Below, in pieces: positions 55,449-63,963 of a DNA stretch of 64,000 bases. How positions within the stretch are numbered: the stretch's first letter is position 1; each line of letters starts with the position of its first letter. The DNA lies in contig NZ_JABAIL010000010.1 of assembly GCF_012641475.1 (NCBI RefSeq), forward strand, positions 1 through 64,000, written 5' to 3'. Both the position numbers and the translations under genes were made by a program. A model generated the notes under the pieces. The model worked only from the letters and a program-made list of their open reading frames with translations. It was not told the origin of the DNA and did not search any database. This stretch comes from Flammeovirga agarivorans (lineage in GTDB: Bacteria > Bacteroidota > Bacteroidia > Cytophagales > Flammeovirgaceae).

Positions 55449-57146
55449 TTATTTGGAATATAAACCTTCTCTTTTGAATGCTTTAAAGGTATTCTTACTA
55501 ATATTTTTGTCTGTGAACACTTCAAAGATACTGACGTTCTCCAATTCATTTAGGAAACTATCATATGAGAAATAAAACTCCTCTCTAGAATTTGCTTCCC
55601 AATATTTACATTGAAACTCTTCTGCTAAGAATTTGGCTGATGTTCTTTGATGAGTTTCGAAGTATTCTTCTAATTCTGGTTGTCTCGTAGGGCCATCGAT
55701 CATCCTAAAAATTACTCCTCCTTGGTTATTTAATAACACCACTTTAAGGTTTTTAGGTAAATAGTTATTCCAGAAAGCATTTCTATCGTAAAAGAATGCC
55801 AGATCTCCAGTCAATAGGAAGTGTGTTCTGTCTGGATCTGATATAGCATGTCCGATAGCAGTAGAAGTACTTCCATCTATACCACTTGTTCCTCGATTGG
55901 CATAAACATCAACATCATCTCGTTCTAACCCTAAAAAGTTAGCATACCTTACTGACATACTATTTGCCAAATGCAGTACTGAATTTTCTGGTAGTTCCGA
56001 TAATAAATGGTTGACTACCTCCAACTCAGAAAAAGTAAGTAGTTCAAAGAAATCGATTCTATTGGCTTTTACCTTTTCATCTGCACTTTTCCATTCTTCT
56101 AAATACTCTTCATCAAACTCTAATTCAGATAGTTGATCAAAAAAAGCATCTGGAGTTGAACGGACAACTGTAGATAAAGCCATAAAAGGATCTGGAACCT
56201 CTCCTCCTTCTTGAAGATGTATATGGTATTTTGGTGGATTCTTTCTTAAGAAGAGCTTTAAGTTTTTAGAAATTACAGACATCCCAAAAGTGATTAACAC
56301 ATCGGGCTGTAGTGCTTCAATACATTCTGCCTTAAGAAAAACATCTTGATGAATTATTGCCGAAGTAGCATTTCCATAATTGGAAATAATATCAGATACT
56401 ACAGGAATATTTAATTGATTAAAACTCTCTACTATTGAGTCTTCTCTTTGTCCTTGCCCTGCCACAATAAGAATCTTCTTAACCGACTGTACTATTGGAA
56501 GTATTTCTTCTTCCCAAGTATCCTGATCAAGGTAAGTTTCAGATTTTATTACCTTAACAGCTTTAGCATTCTCCGAATCATAGACAAACTCCTCACCTTC
56601 CTCAGGATAAAAAGGTTCTCTTAGAGGCCAATTAATTTGTATAGGGCCTTGAGGATAATCAAGTGCTTTTTGTAAAGCCTCAGCGCCTATCCTTCTTCTA
56701 TACCATTTTGCTTCATCATGAGTTAAATCGACTGGCATTTGGAATGACTTTTTAACATGTCCCCCAAATATATTTTGTTGTCGAATAGTTTGTCCATCCC
56801 ATTGATCTATCCATTCTGTTGGACGATCGGCGGTGAGTACAATAAGTGGAATACGTTGATAAAAAGCTTCTGCCACTGCTGGAGCATAATCCAATGCTGC
56901 AGTTCCAGATGTACATGCTATAACAACGGGAGAATTAGTTTGCTGTGCTATACCCAGTGCAATAAATGCAGCTGATCTTTCATCACTAACGGTTCTAGTT
57001 TTTATATGAGGGTGACGAACAAATGCCAATGCCAATGGAGCGACACGAGACCCTGGCGATAATACCACTTCTCTAACACCCATTTGGTAAACTTGTTCTA
57101 CAAATTGTCCGACTTCAACTAATAAATCCTTTCGGTGTTGACTCAT
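55449..57146 (-). CDS. menD: 2-succinyl-5-enolpyruvyl-6-hydroxy-3-cyclohexene-1-carboxylate synthase
   Basis: 565 residues, the usual MenD length. This thiamine-diphosphate enzyme joins isochorismate and 2-oxoglutarate in menaquinone synthesis. N-terminal signature VREVVLSPGSRVAPLALAFV and DERSAAFIALGIAQ with the catalytic Glu region; TADRPTEW; the ThDP-binding part has NRGTSGIDGSTSTAIGHA and LTGDLAFFYDRNAFWN. It lies 17 bp after the polyprenyl synthase gene and is third in the rsmG - polyprenyl synthase - menD operon. Confidence 0.95.
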   Translation of the reverse strand: MSQHRKDLLVEVGQFVEQVYQMGVREVVLSPGSRVAPLALAFVRHPHIKTRTVSDERSAAFIALGIAQQTNSPVVIACTSGTAALDYAPAVAEAFYQRIPLIVLTADRPTEWIDQWDGQTIRQQNIFGGHVKKSFQMPVDLTHDEAKWYRRRIGAEALQKALDYPQGPIQINWPLREPFYPEEGEEFVYDSENAKAVKVIKSETYLDQDTWEEEILPIVQSVKKILIVAGQGQREDSIVESFNQLNIPVVSDIISNYGNATSAIIHQDVFLKAECIEALQPDVLITFGMSVISKNLKLFLRKNPPKYHIHLQEGGEVPDPFMALSTVVRSTPDAFFDQLSELEFDEEYLEEWKSADEKVKANRIDFFELLTFSELEVVNHLLSELPENSVLHLANSMSVRYANFLGLERDDVDVYANRGTSGIDGSTSTAIGHAISDPDRTHFLLTGDLAFFYDRNAFWNNYLPKNLKVVLLNNQGGVIFRMIDGPTRQPELEEYFETHQRTSAKFLAEEFQCKYWEANSREEFYFSYDSFLNELENVSIFEVFTDKNISKNTFKAFKREGLYSK

Positions 57147-57163
57147 TTTAAAGTTGTCTAGAG

Positions 57164-58138
57164 TTAGATCTTACGTTCTACAACGTAAGTGATTAATTGG
57201 TGTAAAGCTGCTTTATATTCAGAATCTGGAAGTTCATCCAAGATATCTCTACCTTGTTTGATGTATTCATGCATTGTTTTTTCTGCATACTCTAAACCAC
57301 CAGAAGACTTTACAAACTCTATAATCTCTCGTACAACCTTTTGGTTTGTATTCTGAGTTTTAATTTTGAAAATAATCTCTTTTTTCTTTAACCAAGTAGC
57401 ATTATTTAATGCGTAGATTAAAGGCAAGGTCATTTTCTTTTCTTTAATATCAATACCTAATGGTTTACCGATTTCATCAGTACCATAATCAAAAAGATCA
57501 TCTTTAATTTGGAAAGCGATACCAATCTTCTCTCCCATTTTATGCATCTTTTTGATCACTTCTTCTGAAGCTCCTGATGATGAAGCACCAACAGCTGTAC
57601 AAGCAGCAATCAATGTTGCTGTTTTCTGACGAATAATTTCGAAGTAAACATCCTCTGTAATATCTAATCGGCGAGCCTTTTCAATTTGCATCAGCTCACC
57701 TTCAGACATTTCTTTTACTGCAGTAGAAACAAAACGTAGTAGATCAAAATCGCTATTATCCACAGAAAGTAATAACCCTCTAGATAAAAGGTAATCACCT
57801 ACTAATACAGCAGTTTTATTTTTCCATAGTGCTTTAATTGAGAAGAATCCACGACGATAATCTGCATCATCAACAACGTCGTCATGTACTAGTGTGGCAG
57901 TATGTAGTAATTCGATTAGAGCTGCTCCTCTGTAAGTTTGGTCTTGAACTTCACCAGTTGCACCTGCGGTAAGAAACACCATAATTGGACGCATCTGCTT
58001 ACCTTTGCTTTTCACAATGTAGCTCATAATTCTATCAAGAAGTGCCACATCAGATTTCATATACTGACGGAACTTCTTTTCAAATTTGAGCATATGCTCT
58101 TGCACAGGACGCTGGAAGTCGTGTATTTTTTTTGACAT
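57164..58138 (-). CDS. all-trans polyprenyl diphosphate synthase
   Basis: 324 residues. The two Asp-rich motifs of trans-prenyltransferases are present: LVHDDVVDDADYRRG (about 86-100) and FQIKDDLFDYG (about 212-222), with the motif KGKQMRPIMVFLTAG near 45. IspB/HepT-type enzymes make the long isoprenoid tail. Next to menD it most probably supplies the menaquinone side chain; chain length cannot be read off here. It lies 5 bp after rsmG and 17 bp before menD. Confidence 0.93.
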   Translation of the reverse strand: MSKKIHDFQRPVQEHMLKFEKKFRQYMKSDVALLDRIMSYIVKSKGKQMRPIMVFLTAGATGEVQDQTYRGAALIELLHTATLVHDDVVDDADYRRGFFSIKALWKNKTAVLVGDYLLSRGLLLSVDNSDFDLLRFVSTAVKEMSEGELMQIEKARRLDITEDVYFEIIRQKTATLIAACTAVGASSSGASEEVIKKMHKMGEKIGIAFQIKDDLFDYGTDEIGKPLGIDIKEKKMTLPLIYALNNATWLKKKEIIFKIKTQNTNQKVVREIIEFVKSSGGLEYAEKTMHEYIKQGRDILDELPDSEYKAALHQLITYVVERKI

Positions 58139-58143
58139 ATCCT

Positions 58144-58782
58144 CTATCTTGCTATCGGAACGTAGGCTACTTTTTTCGTTTCGAAGAAATCTTCTTCAAA
58201 CATATCCGACATATCCATTAGCTTATATTTTTTCTTGTTAAGCTTTGAGAATTCTTCCGTTAGATCACCACCTTTTAAGCAGATAATTCCATTATTCCAC
58301 TCATGACCTTGTTGGTGGGAAACCTTTGTTCTAACCCAACGATATAAAACGTCGATTCTAGTTACTGCTCTAGAAACTACAAAGTCATATTCGCCATCCA
58401 CTTTTTCTGCTCTTACCTGTTCTGCTACAACATTAGTTAACCCAACTGCTTTTGCAATTTCGTTCACTACGTTGATTTTTTTCCCAATAGAATCAACAAG
58501 GTGGAATTTCACTTTTGGGAACATAATCGCTAAAGGTATACCAGGGAAACCTCCACCAGTACCTACATCCAAAATTTCACTTCCTGGCTTAAATTGGATC
58601 ACATTTGCAATACTTAATGAATGTAGTATGTGACGTTCATATAAGTTTTCAATGTCTTTTCTAGAAATTACATTTACTTTCTCATTCCACTCCGCATATA
58701 AATCTTGAAGTTGTGAGAATTGATGTTTTTGTACATCTGTTAAATCTGGAAAATACTTTAATAAGATATCAATATTAGCCAT
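58144..58782 (-). CDS. rsmG: 16S rRNA (guanine527-N7)-methyltransferase
   Basis: 212 residues. The SAM-binding loop LDVGTGGGFPGIPLAIMFP lies at about 70-88, then KVKFHLVDSIGKKINVV, and the SRAVTR motif specific for RsmG/GidB near 134. It methylates G527 of 16S rRNA. First gene of the operon with the polyprenyl synthase and menD. Confidence 0.95.
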   Translation of the reverse strand: MANIDILLKYFPDLTDVQKHQFSQLQDLYAEWNEKVNVISRKDIENLYERHILHSLSIANVIQFKPGSEILDVGTGGGFPGIPLAIMFPKVKFHLVDSIGKKINVVNEIAKAVGLTNVVAEQVRAEKVDGEYDFVVSRAVTRIDVLYRWVRTKVSHQQGHEWNNGIICLKGGDLTEEFSKLNKKKYKLMDMSDMFEEDFFETKKVAYVPIAR

Positions 58783-59231
58783 TCTATGAAGTATCTTTTT
58801 TTCTGCCTTAGTGATTACTTTTATTACTAAATATTTAAGGAAGATGTTTTCACATCTCTTTTTCTCAAATATCTTCCAAAACTAATATTTTTAACTGATG
58901 TACCCCTAACTTTTTCCAATTCCTTTAAATACATTTTCTATTTTTTTCAGATTAAGGATCATATTCTTCCTATTTTCCTTGAAATAATACTACAATGTCA
59001 GATTCTTCTTAGAATATCTACTCAAATCTAATTTTACTTCTTTCCGTTACAATGTCACTTTGATTAATCATATTTTCGTTCGAGTTCTCCATATATTCCT
59101 ATTCTAATAAAATTAGATTTTTTTCATTTTTAGTATTTTCATTACGTCTACCTGTACATTTAGAATGAACAAAAAAAGACGGAGCGGTGTAATAAGGGCA
59201 AACAATTACTCGAATTAATGACCTATTGTAT
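58783..59231. other. AT-rich intergenic region upstream of rsmG and the SpoIIAA-like gene
   Basis: 449 bp between divergent genes. A perfect short hairpin AGATGT / ACATCT (58842-58847, 58852-58857) lies 60 bp before rsmG, in its leader. Nothing else stands out: no ORF with credible start, no LacI-type palindrome. Confidence 0.5.
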
Positions 59232-59630
59232 ATGACCAACTTTACCACAGATATAAATAGCAGAACAGGAGTAATGACTATCAGAATGCGTGGATTTTTC
59301 CAACCAACAAAATTCACTGAGTTCTTAGAAGAGTCTTTAAAAAGTGTTCAATCCAAAAAACCTAAAATTGTTGTATTAGACGCAAGGTTTATTGAATCAG
59401 GTTGGATGAGTTCTAACCCTTGGATTGTAAGCTGGTTTTTACCAAAACTTGACCTATTAAAAGTAAAAAACTTTGGAATTATCATTGAAGATGAATGTGA
59501 CCCTTTTACCCGTTTCTCTGTAATTAACTTAGAAAATCTATTAGAAAACGAACCAAGTATAGCATTAAAAATATTTGAAACACCAGAGGAAGCAACTGTT
59601 TGGCAGAGAAATGCATCGAAGGTTGCATAA
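59232..59630 (+). CDS. SpoIIAA/STAS-like protein, 132 residues
   Basis: Start taken at the ATG at 59232 (MTNFTTDINSRTGVMTIRMR). The fold pattern is STAS/SpoIIAA-like: beta strands at the start, helix FTEFLEESLKSVQ, strand KIVVLDARFIESGWMSS, strand NFGIIIEDEC, and the C-terminal FETPEEATVWQRN typical of SpoIIAA-like proteins. No Ser in the usual D-S-S-G phospho-site arrangement is obvious, though SGWMSS could serve. Such proteins can be substrates of SpoIIE-type phosphatases, and one is encoded 0.7 kb away. Assignment is by pattern only. Confidence 0.55.
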   Translation: MTNFTTDINSRTGVMTIRMRGFFQPTKFTEFLEESLKSVQSKKPKIVVLDARFIESGWMSSNPWIVSWFLPKLDLLKVKNFGIIIEDECDPFTRFSVINLENLLENEPSIALKIFETPEEATVWQRNASKVA

Positions 59631-59690
59631 AAAGAAATTGAGTCATTAATAATTTTGGGTGGTTTGTTCACAGTTGCAAAAAACAGCTGT

Positions 59691-59723
59691 AAGGGATCTT
59701 CGGTCGGAGATCCCATTTTTTTT
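59691..59723 (+). terminator. intrinsic terminator after the SpoIIAA-like gene
   Basis: Stem GGGATCT / AGATCCC (59693-59699 and 59708-59714) followed by a long T-run. A second hairpin ACAGTTG / CAGCTGT lies directly upstream (59670-59690), giving tandem stems. Confidence 0.85.
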
Positions 59724-59764
59724 GTCTATTTTTGGCTACTCAACCATCTATCAAAATCAAACAA

Positions 59765-60340
59765 ATGAAGAGTACGCCTACTGAGAAACTGATATTAGGA
59801 ATTGACCCCGGAACGCAAGAAATGGGATATGGACTTATATTGGCTAAGGGTTCAAAACTTAGTTTGGTACAGTATGGTGTGATCCACTTGAAAAAATATG
59901 CTAACCATGCGATAAAACTTAGAAAAATCCATGAACGCATCATTAGTATTCTTGATGAATATGCACCTGATGAAGTAGCATTAGAAGCTCCTTTTGTTGG
60001 TCAGAATATTCAATCTGCTTTAAAACTTGGTAGAGCTCAAGGAGTTGCCATGTCGGCAGCACTTATTCGAGATATTCCTATTACAGAGTATGCTCCTAAA
60101 AAAGTAAAAGCTGCTGTAACCGGAAATGGCAATGCCTCTAAAGAACAAGTGGCCAATATGCTTATGAGTATGTTGAAATTTAAGATAGATGACAATACGC
60201 TACTAGATGCTACTGATGCATTAGGTGTAGCTGTCTGCCATGCGTATCAGAAAGGAAACAATATCAATAAAGCGAAATCATGGAATGCTTTTTTAAAAGA
60301 AAACCCCAATCGAATCTCAAAAATAAAAAAGCCCCGATAA
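59765..60340 (+). CDS. ruvC: Holliday junction resolvase
   Basis: 191 residues from the ATG at 59765 (MKSTPTEKLILGIDPGTQ). An in-frame ATG 11 codons earlier lies in the terminator's wake and is less likely. RuvC catalytic acids are visible: D14 in GIDPG, E in ALEAPFVGQN and the Asp pair in LLDATDALGVAVCH. YAPKKVKAAVTGNGNASKEQ is the family's DNA-contact segment. It resolves Holliday junctions with RuvAB. The last Lys/Pro/Arg codons coincide with the terminator of the convergent phosphatase gene. Confidence 0.95.
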   Translation: MKSTPTEKLILGIDPGTQEMGYGLILAKGSKLSLVQYGVIHLKKYANHAIKLRKIHERIISILDEYAPDEVALEAPFVGQNIQSALKLGRAQGVAMSAALIRDIPITEYAPKKVKAAVTGNGNASKEQVANMLMSMLKFKIDDNTLLDATDALGVAVCHAYQKGNNINKAKSWNAFLKENPNRISKIKKPR

Positions 60341-60355
60341 ATCAACTTATCGAGG
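60322..60355 (-). terminator. intrinsic terminator of the HAMP-GAF-SpoIIE gene, overlapping the ruvC 3' end
   Basis: On the minus strand, GCCTCGATAA / TTATCGGGGC (60355-60346 and 60339-60330) is followed by TTTTTTATTTTTG. The T-run is the complement of the AAA/AAG codons that end ruvC. On the plus strand the downstream tract is too poor in T for a good ruvC terminator. Confidence 0.75.
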
Positions 60356-60363
60356 CCATTGCT

Positions 60364-62916
60364 TTATACGTTTAATATTTCATCGATGGATGAAAAATCT
60401 ATTGTTGTTGACCTTGGTCTTGTAGGTTTAAAACCAATAACAAGAATATCATCCGTCTGTTTGTGTTCTGCACCCATCCATTCATCAATTTTCATTGCAA
60501 TCAATGACTTTTGCTCATACATTGGTTTTTTAGCAATATCAGTCATAAGGTTTCTAAACGATTTCTTGTAGAATTTACGTCCTTCTTCTCCCCCAAACTG
60601 ATCTTGGTAACCATCTGAAGACATATAGAATGAAAGTATTTCAGGAGAATTATTAAGATCAATCACATGTTCTTTAAAAGGTTCATATTGTTTCTTTTTG
60701 AACAGGTGACCTCCGATAGATTGTTTGTTTCCATCGATAGTCTCAATCGTATTTACTTCTTCAGATTCTTTCACTACATATAGAGGGTGATGTGCTCCAG
60801 CAAACTTCAACTCATTTGTTCTCTTATTGATGACACACATACCGATATCCATGCCGTCCTTATTATTCACTCTATCCTGTTTCAAGACAATACGAATACG
60901 AACATGTAGCTCATCCAACAATTTGCCAGGTGAAACTATTTCTTGTGTATTGATAAGGTTTGATAGGATTTCCCTACCTAAAATCGACATAAAAGCACCA
61001 GGAACTCCATGCCCTGTACAGTCTGCTACAGCCATATAAGTAAGGTCTCCTTTTTCTTCAAACCAATAAAAATCACCACTTACAATATCTTTAGGTCTAT
61101 AGAATACAAAAGCATCGTCAAACCTAGATCGTATTAAAGATATATTGGGCAACAAGGCCTGTTGGATTCTTTTGGCATATTGAATACTACTTGTTTGTTG
61201 TTGGTTTTTCACCTCTAGCTCTTCAAGGGCACCTTCAAGTAATGCATTCTTCTCCATTAATTGATTCCTGTGATCATGAAGCTGAACGGTCTTTCTATCC
61301 ACCAATTCTTCCATATTCTGATAGTTAATTGCCGTATCTAATGCATTTACTGCATATACTACAATACTACCCAACATATTGATCTGTACATCTGAAAATG
61401 CATTAACATCTTCACTATGCACTGCTAAAACACCAATTTTACTTGATGAAGAAATCAAAGGAAGATAAATTAATGAGCTAATTTTTTCAGTCGTTAATAC
61501 TGGTAAGAAGTGTTTCAACTCATTAGAATTCATATAATCATTAGAAATGATCGGTTCCTGACGTTCGAAACACTGTACTCCTAAATGTGTAGATTCTGAA
61601 AGATTTCTTGAGAAAGCCATCTTCTCACCACTTGCACTAAAGCCTTGATAATGCATAATACCATCTTGATGAATACCAATTAGGAAAGAGCTAAAATCAA
61701 GTGTATTCAGTAAAGAGTGATAGAACTCTTGAATAATACCTTCTACTTTCAAGTGTCTACTTAATTTAGATCCAATCTGACGAATCTGATCAATCTTTTC
61801 GTATGTCTCCGTAAGTTCAACTTGCTGTTCCTCTATCTCAGTTCTTCTTTCATTCATTTTATTAATCATGAAATTGAAATCATCTGATAGATCACCTAGT
61901 TCGTCTTTAGTTTTAATAGTATATAGCTCTCCTTGGAAGTCTTCTTCTACAATTTTTTGTATAGATTTCGAAAGTAAATTAATTGGCTTTCCTAATCTGC
62001 TTAATAAATAGAAAAGTAATAGTGCATTTACTGTTAGGATCGTTAGAGCAAAAGAGATTAAGACCACAATGTTTAACCTTTTCCAATATTGATCATATTC
62101 TTTAATCACTTCATTGATATTCACTAGCTGATCTTCTACTCTAGCTAACTGATCGTTCAGGTTATCTTTAATTCCTGTTTTACCATAAAAGCCTAGTTGT
62201 TCATCCAATGATACTAATTTCAAGAAGTTCGTTTTGTATTTCTCCAAAGCACCAATAATGAATACTTTTCCATATTTATCTCTAACAGTTCTATTGATAT
62301 CACTTTTTAAATCGTCAAGAACATCTACTAATTTAGACACATAACGCTTATCCTTTCTTAGAATATAATCTTTCTCATGTCTTCTTAGAGATAGAATCTT
62401 TACTTGATCTAAATCATAGCCTGAATTCATTACACTATAAATAGATCTACGCATTTCACCTTCCGTACCATAACTTTTGAAGCCTCGCTCCAATTGCACA
62501 TGGATCAAAGTATCGAAACTTTCTCTGTAAACAGCTAATGATTTCTCTAATTCTCTAAGGCTAGGAATGATGTCTGCATCTTGCACATAAGAATTCACAT
62601 ACATCTTCTCTAATCTTTCGTCAATTGCTTCAAGTGCTTCTTTATGACTAGTGATGTACCTGTTCTTTTTAGACTCATAAAATTTAGGGTTGATCGTTTC
62701 TGTCAATAAAAATGACTTTTGATCCGATTTTACTTCTTGAATTTTAGAAGTCATCCAACTTAAATCCGTTGATACTTGCTCTGCATTGATTGTAATATTT
62801 CTAATTGAAGCATACACTACAAACAATAAAAAGATAATAACAATGTTTGCCGCAAAAGACCAAATCAGTCTAGTTTTGATACTTTTTGCTTGTCGTTTTT
62901 GAGGAGTAAGTTTCAT
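60364..62916 (-). CDS. sensor phosphatase: periplasmic helical sensor, HAMP, GAF, SpoIIE/PP2C
   Basis: 850 residues. TM1 is about 18-38 (FAANIVIIFLLFVVYASIRN). A helical periplasmic region of about 240 residues contains LRRHEKDYILRKDKRYV, a pattern of four-helix-bundle chemosensor domains. TM2 is about 282-305, then HAMP (about 305-360, KTKDELGDLSDDFNFMINKM), coiled coil, GAF (about 385-535) and coiled coil. The SpoIIE-type phosphatase (about 580-840) has a complete metal set: SGDFYW, VADCTGHGVPGAFMS, DGMDIGM, SSDGYQDQF and QTDDILV. It probably dephosphorylates an anti-sigma antagonist or STAS protein in response to a periplasmic signal. It lies 14 bp after a PstS-like binding-protein gene, suggesting that protein delivers the signal. 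Confidence 0.9.
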   Translation of the reverse strand: MKLTPQKRQAKSIKTRLIWSFAANIVIIFLLFVVYASIRNITINAEQVSTDLSWMTSKIQEVKSDQKSFLLTETINPKFYESKKNRYITSHKEALEAIDERLEKMYVNSYVQDADIIPSLRELEKSLAVYRESFDTLIHVQLERGFKSYGTEGEMRRSIYSVMNSGYDLDQVKILSLRRHEKDYILRKDKRYVSKLVDVLDDLKSDINRTVRDKYGKVFIIGALEKYKTNFLKLVSLDEQLGFYGKTGIKDNLNDQLARVEDQLVNINEVIKEYDQYWKRLNIVVLISFALTILTVNALLLFYLLSRLGKPINLLSKSIQKIVEEDFQGELYTIKTKDELGDLSDDFNFMINKMNERRTEIEEQQVELTETYEKIDQIRQIGSKLSRHLKVEGIIQEFYHSLLNTLDFSSFLIGIHQDGIMHYQGFSASGEKMAFSRNLSESTHLGVQCFERQEPIISNDYMNSNELKHFLPVLTTEKISSLIYLPLISSSSKIGVLAVHSEDVNAFSDVQINMLGSIVVYAVNALDTAINYQNMEELVDRKTVQLHDHRNQLMEKNALLEGALEELEVKNQQQTSSIQYAKRIQQALLPNISLIRSRFDDAFVFYRPKDIVSGDFYWFEEKGDLTYMAVADCTGHGVPGAFMSILGREILSNLINTQEIVSPGKLLDELHVRIRIVLKQDRVNNKDGMDIGMCVINKRTNELKFAGAHHPLYVVKESEEVNTIETIDGNKQSIGGHLFKKKQYEPFKEHVIDLNNSPEILSFYMSSDGYQDQFGGEEGRKFYKKSFRNLMTDIAKKPMYEQKSLIAMKIDEWMGAEHKQTDDILVIGFKPTRPRSTTIDFSSIDEILNV

Positions 62917-62930
62917 ATAGCTAGTATGAT

Positions 62931-63767
62931 TTATAATACTGGGATATACCCTTTGTGTGCAATTATCTGCTGTCCTTTATCTGATAATGCGAAATTGACA
63001 AAGTCTTGTACTTTTCGTTTATCAGAACCTCTGTAATAGAGGTACAGTGGTCTAGAAAGTGGATATTGCTTATTTAATGCATTTCTAAAAGATGGATAGA
63101 CAAAATTTGATGGCTGGGAGCTGATAGATAGCGGTTGTACCACTTCTTCTACATAGGCGATACCACAATACCCAATAGCACCTCGAATTTTGCTAACTTT
63201 ATCAACAACACCTGCATTGGAGTGAACCTCTTTTACATCGGCAGGTGATTTTTCTGATTGAATAACAACTGATGTCATAAACCCATAACTTCCTGAGTAT
63301 TGATCTCTCGTTACCACTTGTATAGGTAAATCCTCTCCTCCTAATTCTGACCAATTTTTAATTTCTCCAGTAAAGATCCCTTTCAACTGTTTCATCGTTA
63401 ATTTGTTGATCGGATTGGAAGGGTGAACAATAATAGACAGAGCATCGTAAGCGATTACTTTTTCTATCAATTGATCATAATTATTCTCTATATCAGTTTT
63501 CTCATTTGATCTTACTTTTCTAGATGATAGGGCAAACTCTGCTTGATATTCATCAAGACCTTTAAACCCTAATGAACTACCACCACCTTCAACCTCTAGT
63601 ACTTGCTCTTCTGGAGTACCATAGTTGCTCGCTAAAGCTGCCATTAATGGAAGCATTGTATCACTGCCTAAACCATTTAAAGTATCCTTCTGTGCTATTG
63701 TAAATTGAACATTTAGGAGTAATAAGATAATCGTAGTAATGAATTGACGAGATAATTTAAGATTCAT
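62931..63767 (-). CDS. PstS-like periplasmic phosphate/anion-binding protein
   Basis: 278 residues. The signal peptide ends at about 25 (LNVQFTIAQ). The PstS/PBP-like fold is seen in LNGLGSDTMLPLMAALASNY, VEGGGSSLGFKGL, EFALSSRKV, the hinge LSIIVHPSNPINKLTMKQLKGIFTG (split here by position, about 110-135), NWSELGG and SGSYGFMTSVV. The C-terminus is SDKGQQIIAHKGYIPV. The family binds phosphate or related anions. No pstCAB transporter genes are near, and the next gene on the strand, 14 bp on, is a membrane sensor phosphatase. A sensing role is therefore as likely as uptake. Confidence 0.85.
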   Translation of the reverse strand: MNLKLSRQFITTIILLLLNVQFTIAQKDTLNGLGSDTMLPLMAALASNYGTPEEQVLEVEGGGSSLGFKGLDEYQAEFALSSRKVRSNEKTDIENNYDQLIEKVIAYDALSIIVHPSNPINKLTMKQLKGIFTGEIKNWSELGGEDLPIQVVTRDQYSGSYGFMTSVVIQSEKSPADVKEVHSNAGVVDKVSKIRGAIGYCGIAYVEEVVQPLSISSQPSNFVYPSFRNALNKQYPLSRPLYLYYRGSDKRKVQDFVNFALSDKGQQIIAHKGYIPVL

Positions 63768-63963
63768 TGTCTTAGTATAGTTTGTTGTTCATCACAAAAA
63801 TGGGCTATAAATATTAAGTTAATAAGAAGGAAAGTTTACGTTTTATTGATGTTTTCAGTACACTAATTGCACTATTGGAAGATAAAAAAGTAAAAATTTT
63901 AGCTAAAAACGGTATTTTTGTTACTTTAAGACGTGTAATTACATTAATTCAATATTAACAGAA

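Noticed and set aside
58842-58857. AGATGT/ACATCT hairpin as a terminator
   Set aside because: The stem is only six AT-rich pairs and no plus-strand gene precedes it. It may be a leader hairpin of rsmG, but support is too thin for a separate call.
59226-59231. TTG start two codons upstream for the SpoIIAA-like gene
   Set aside because: The ATG at 59232 is a stronger start and no ribosome binding site favours the TTG.
59099-59317. Minus-strand open frame across the start of the SpoIIAA-like gene
   Set aside because: It lies partly antisense to a better-supported gene and has no domain-like pattern.
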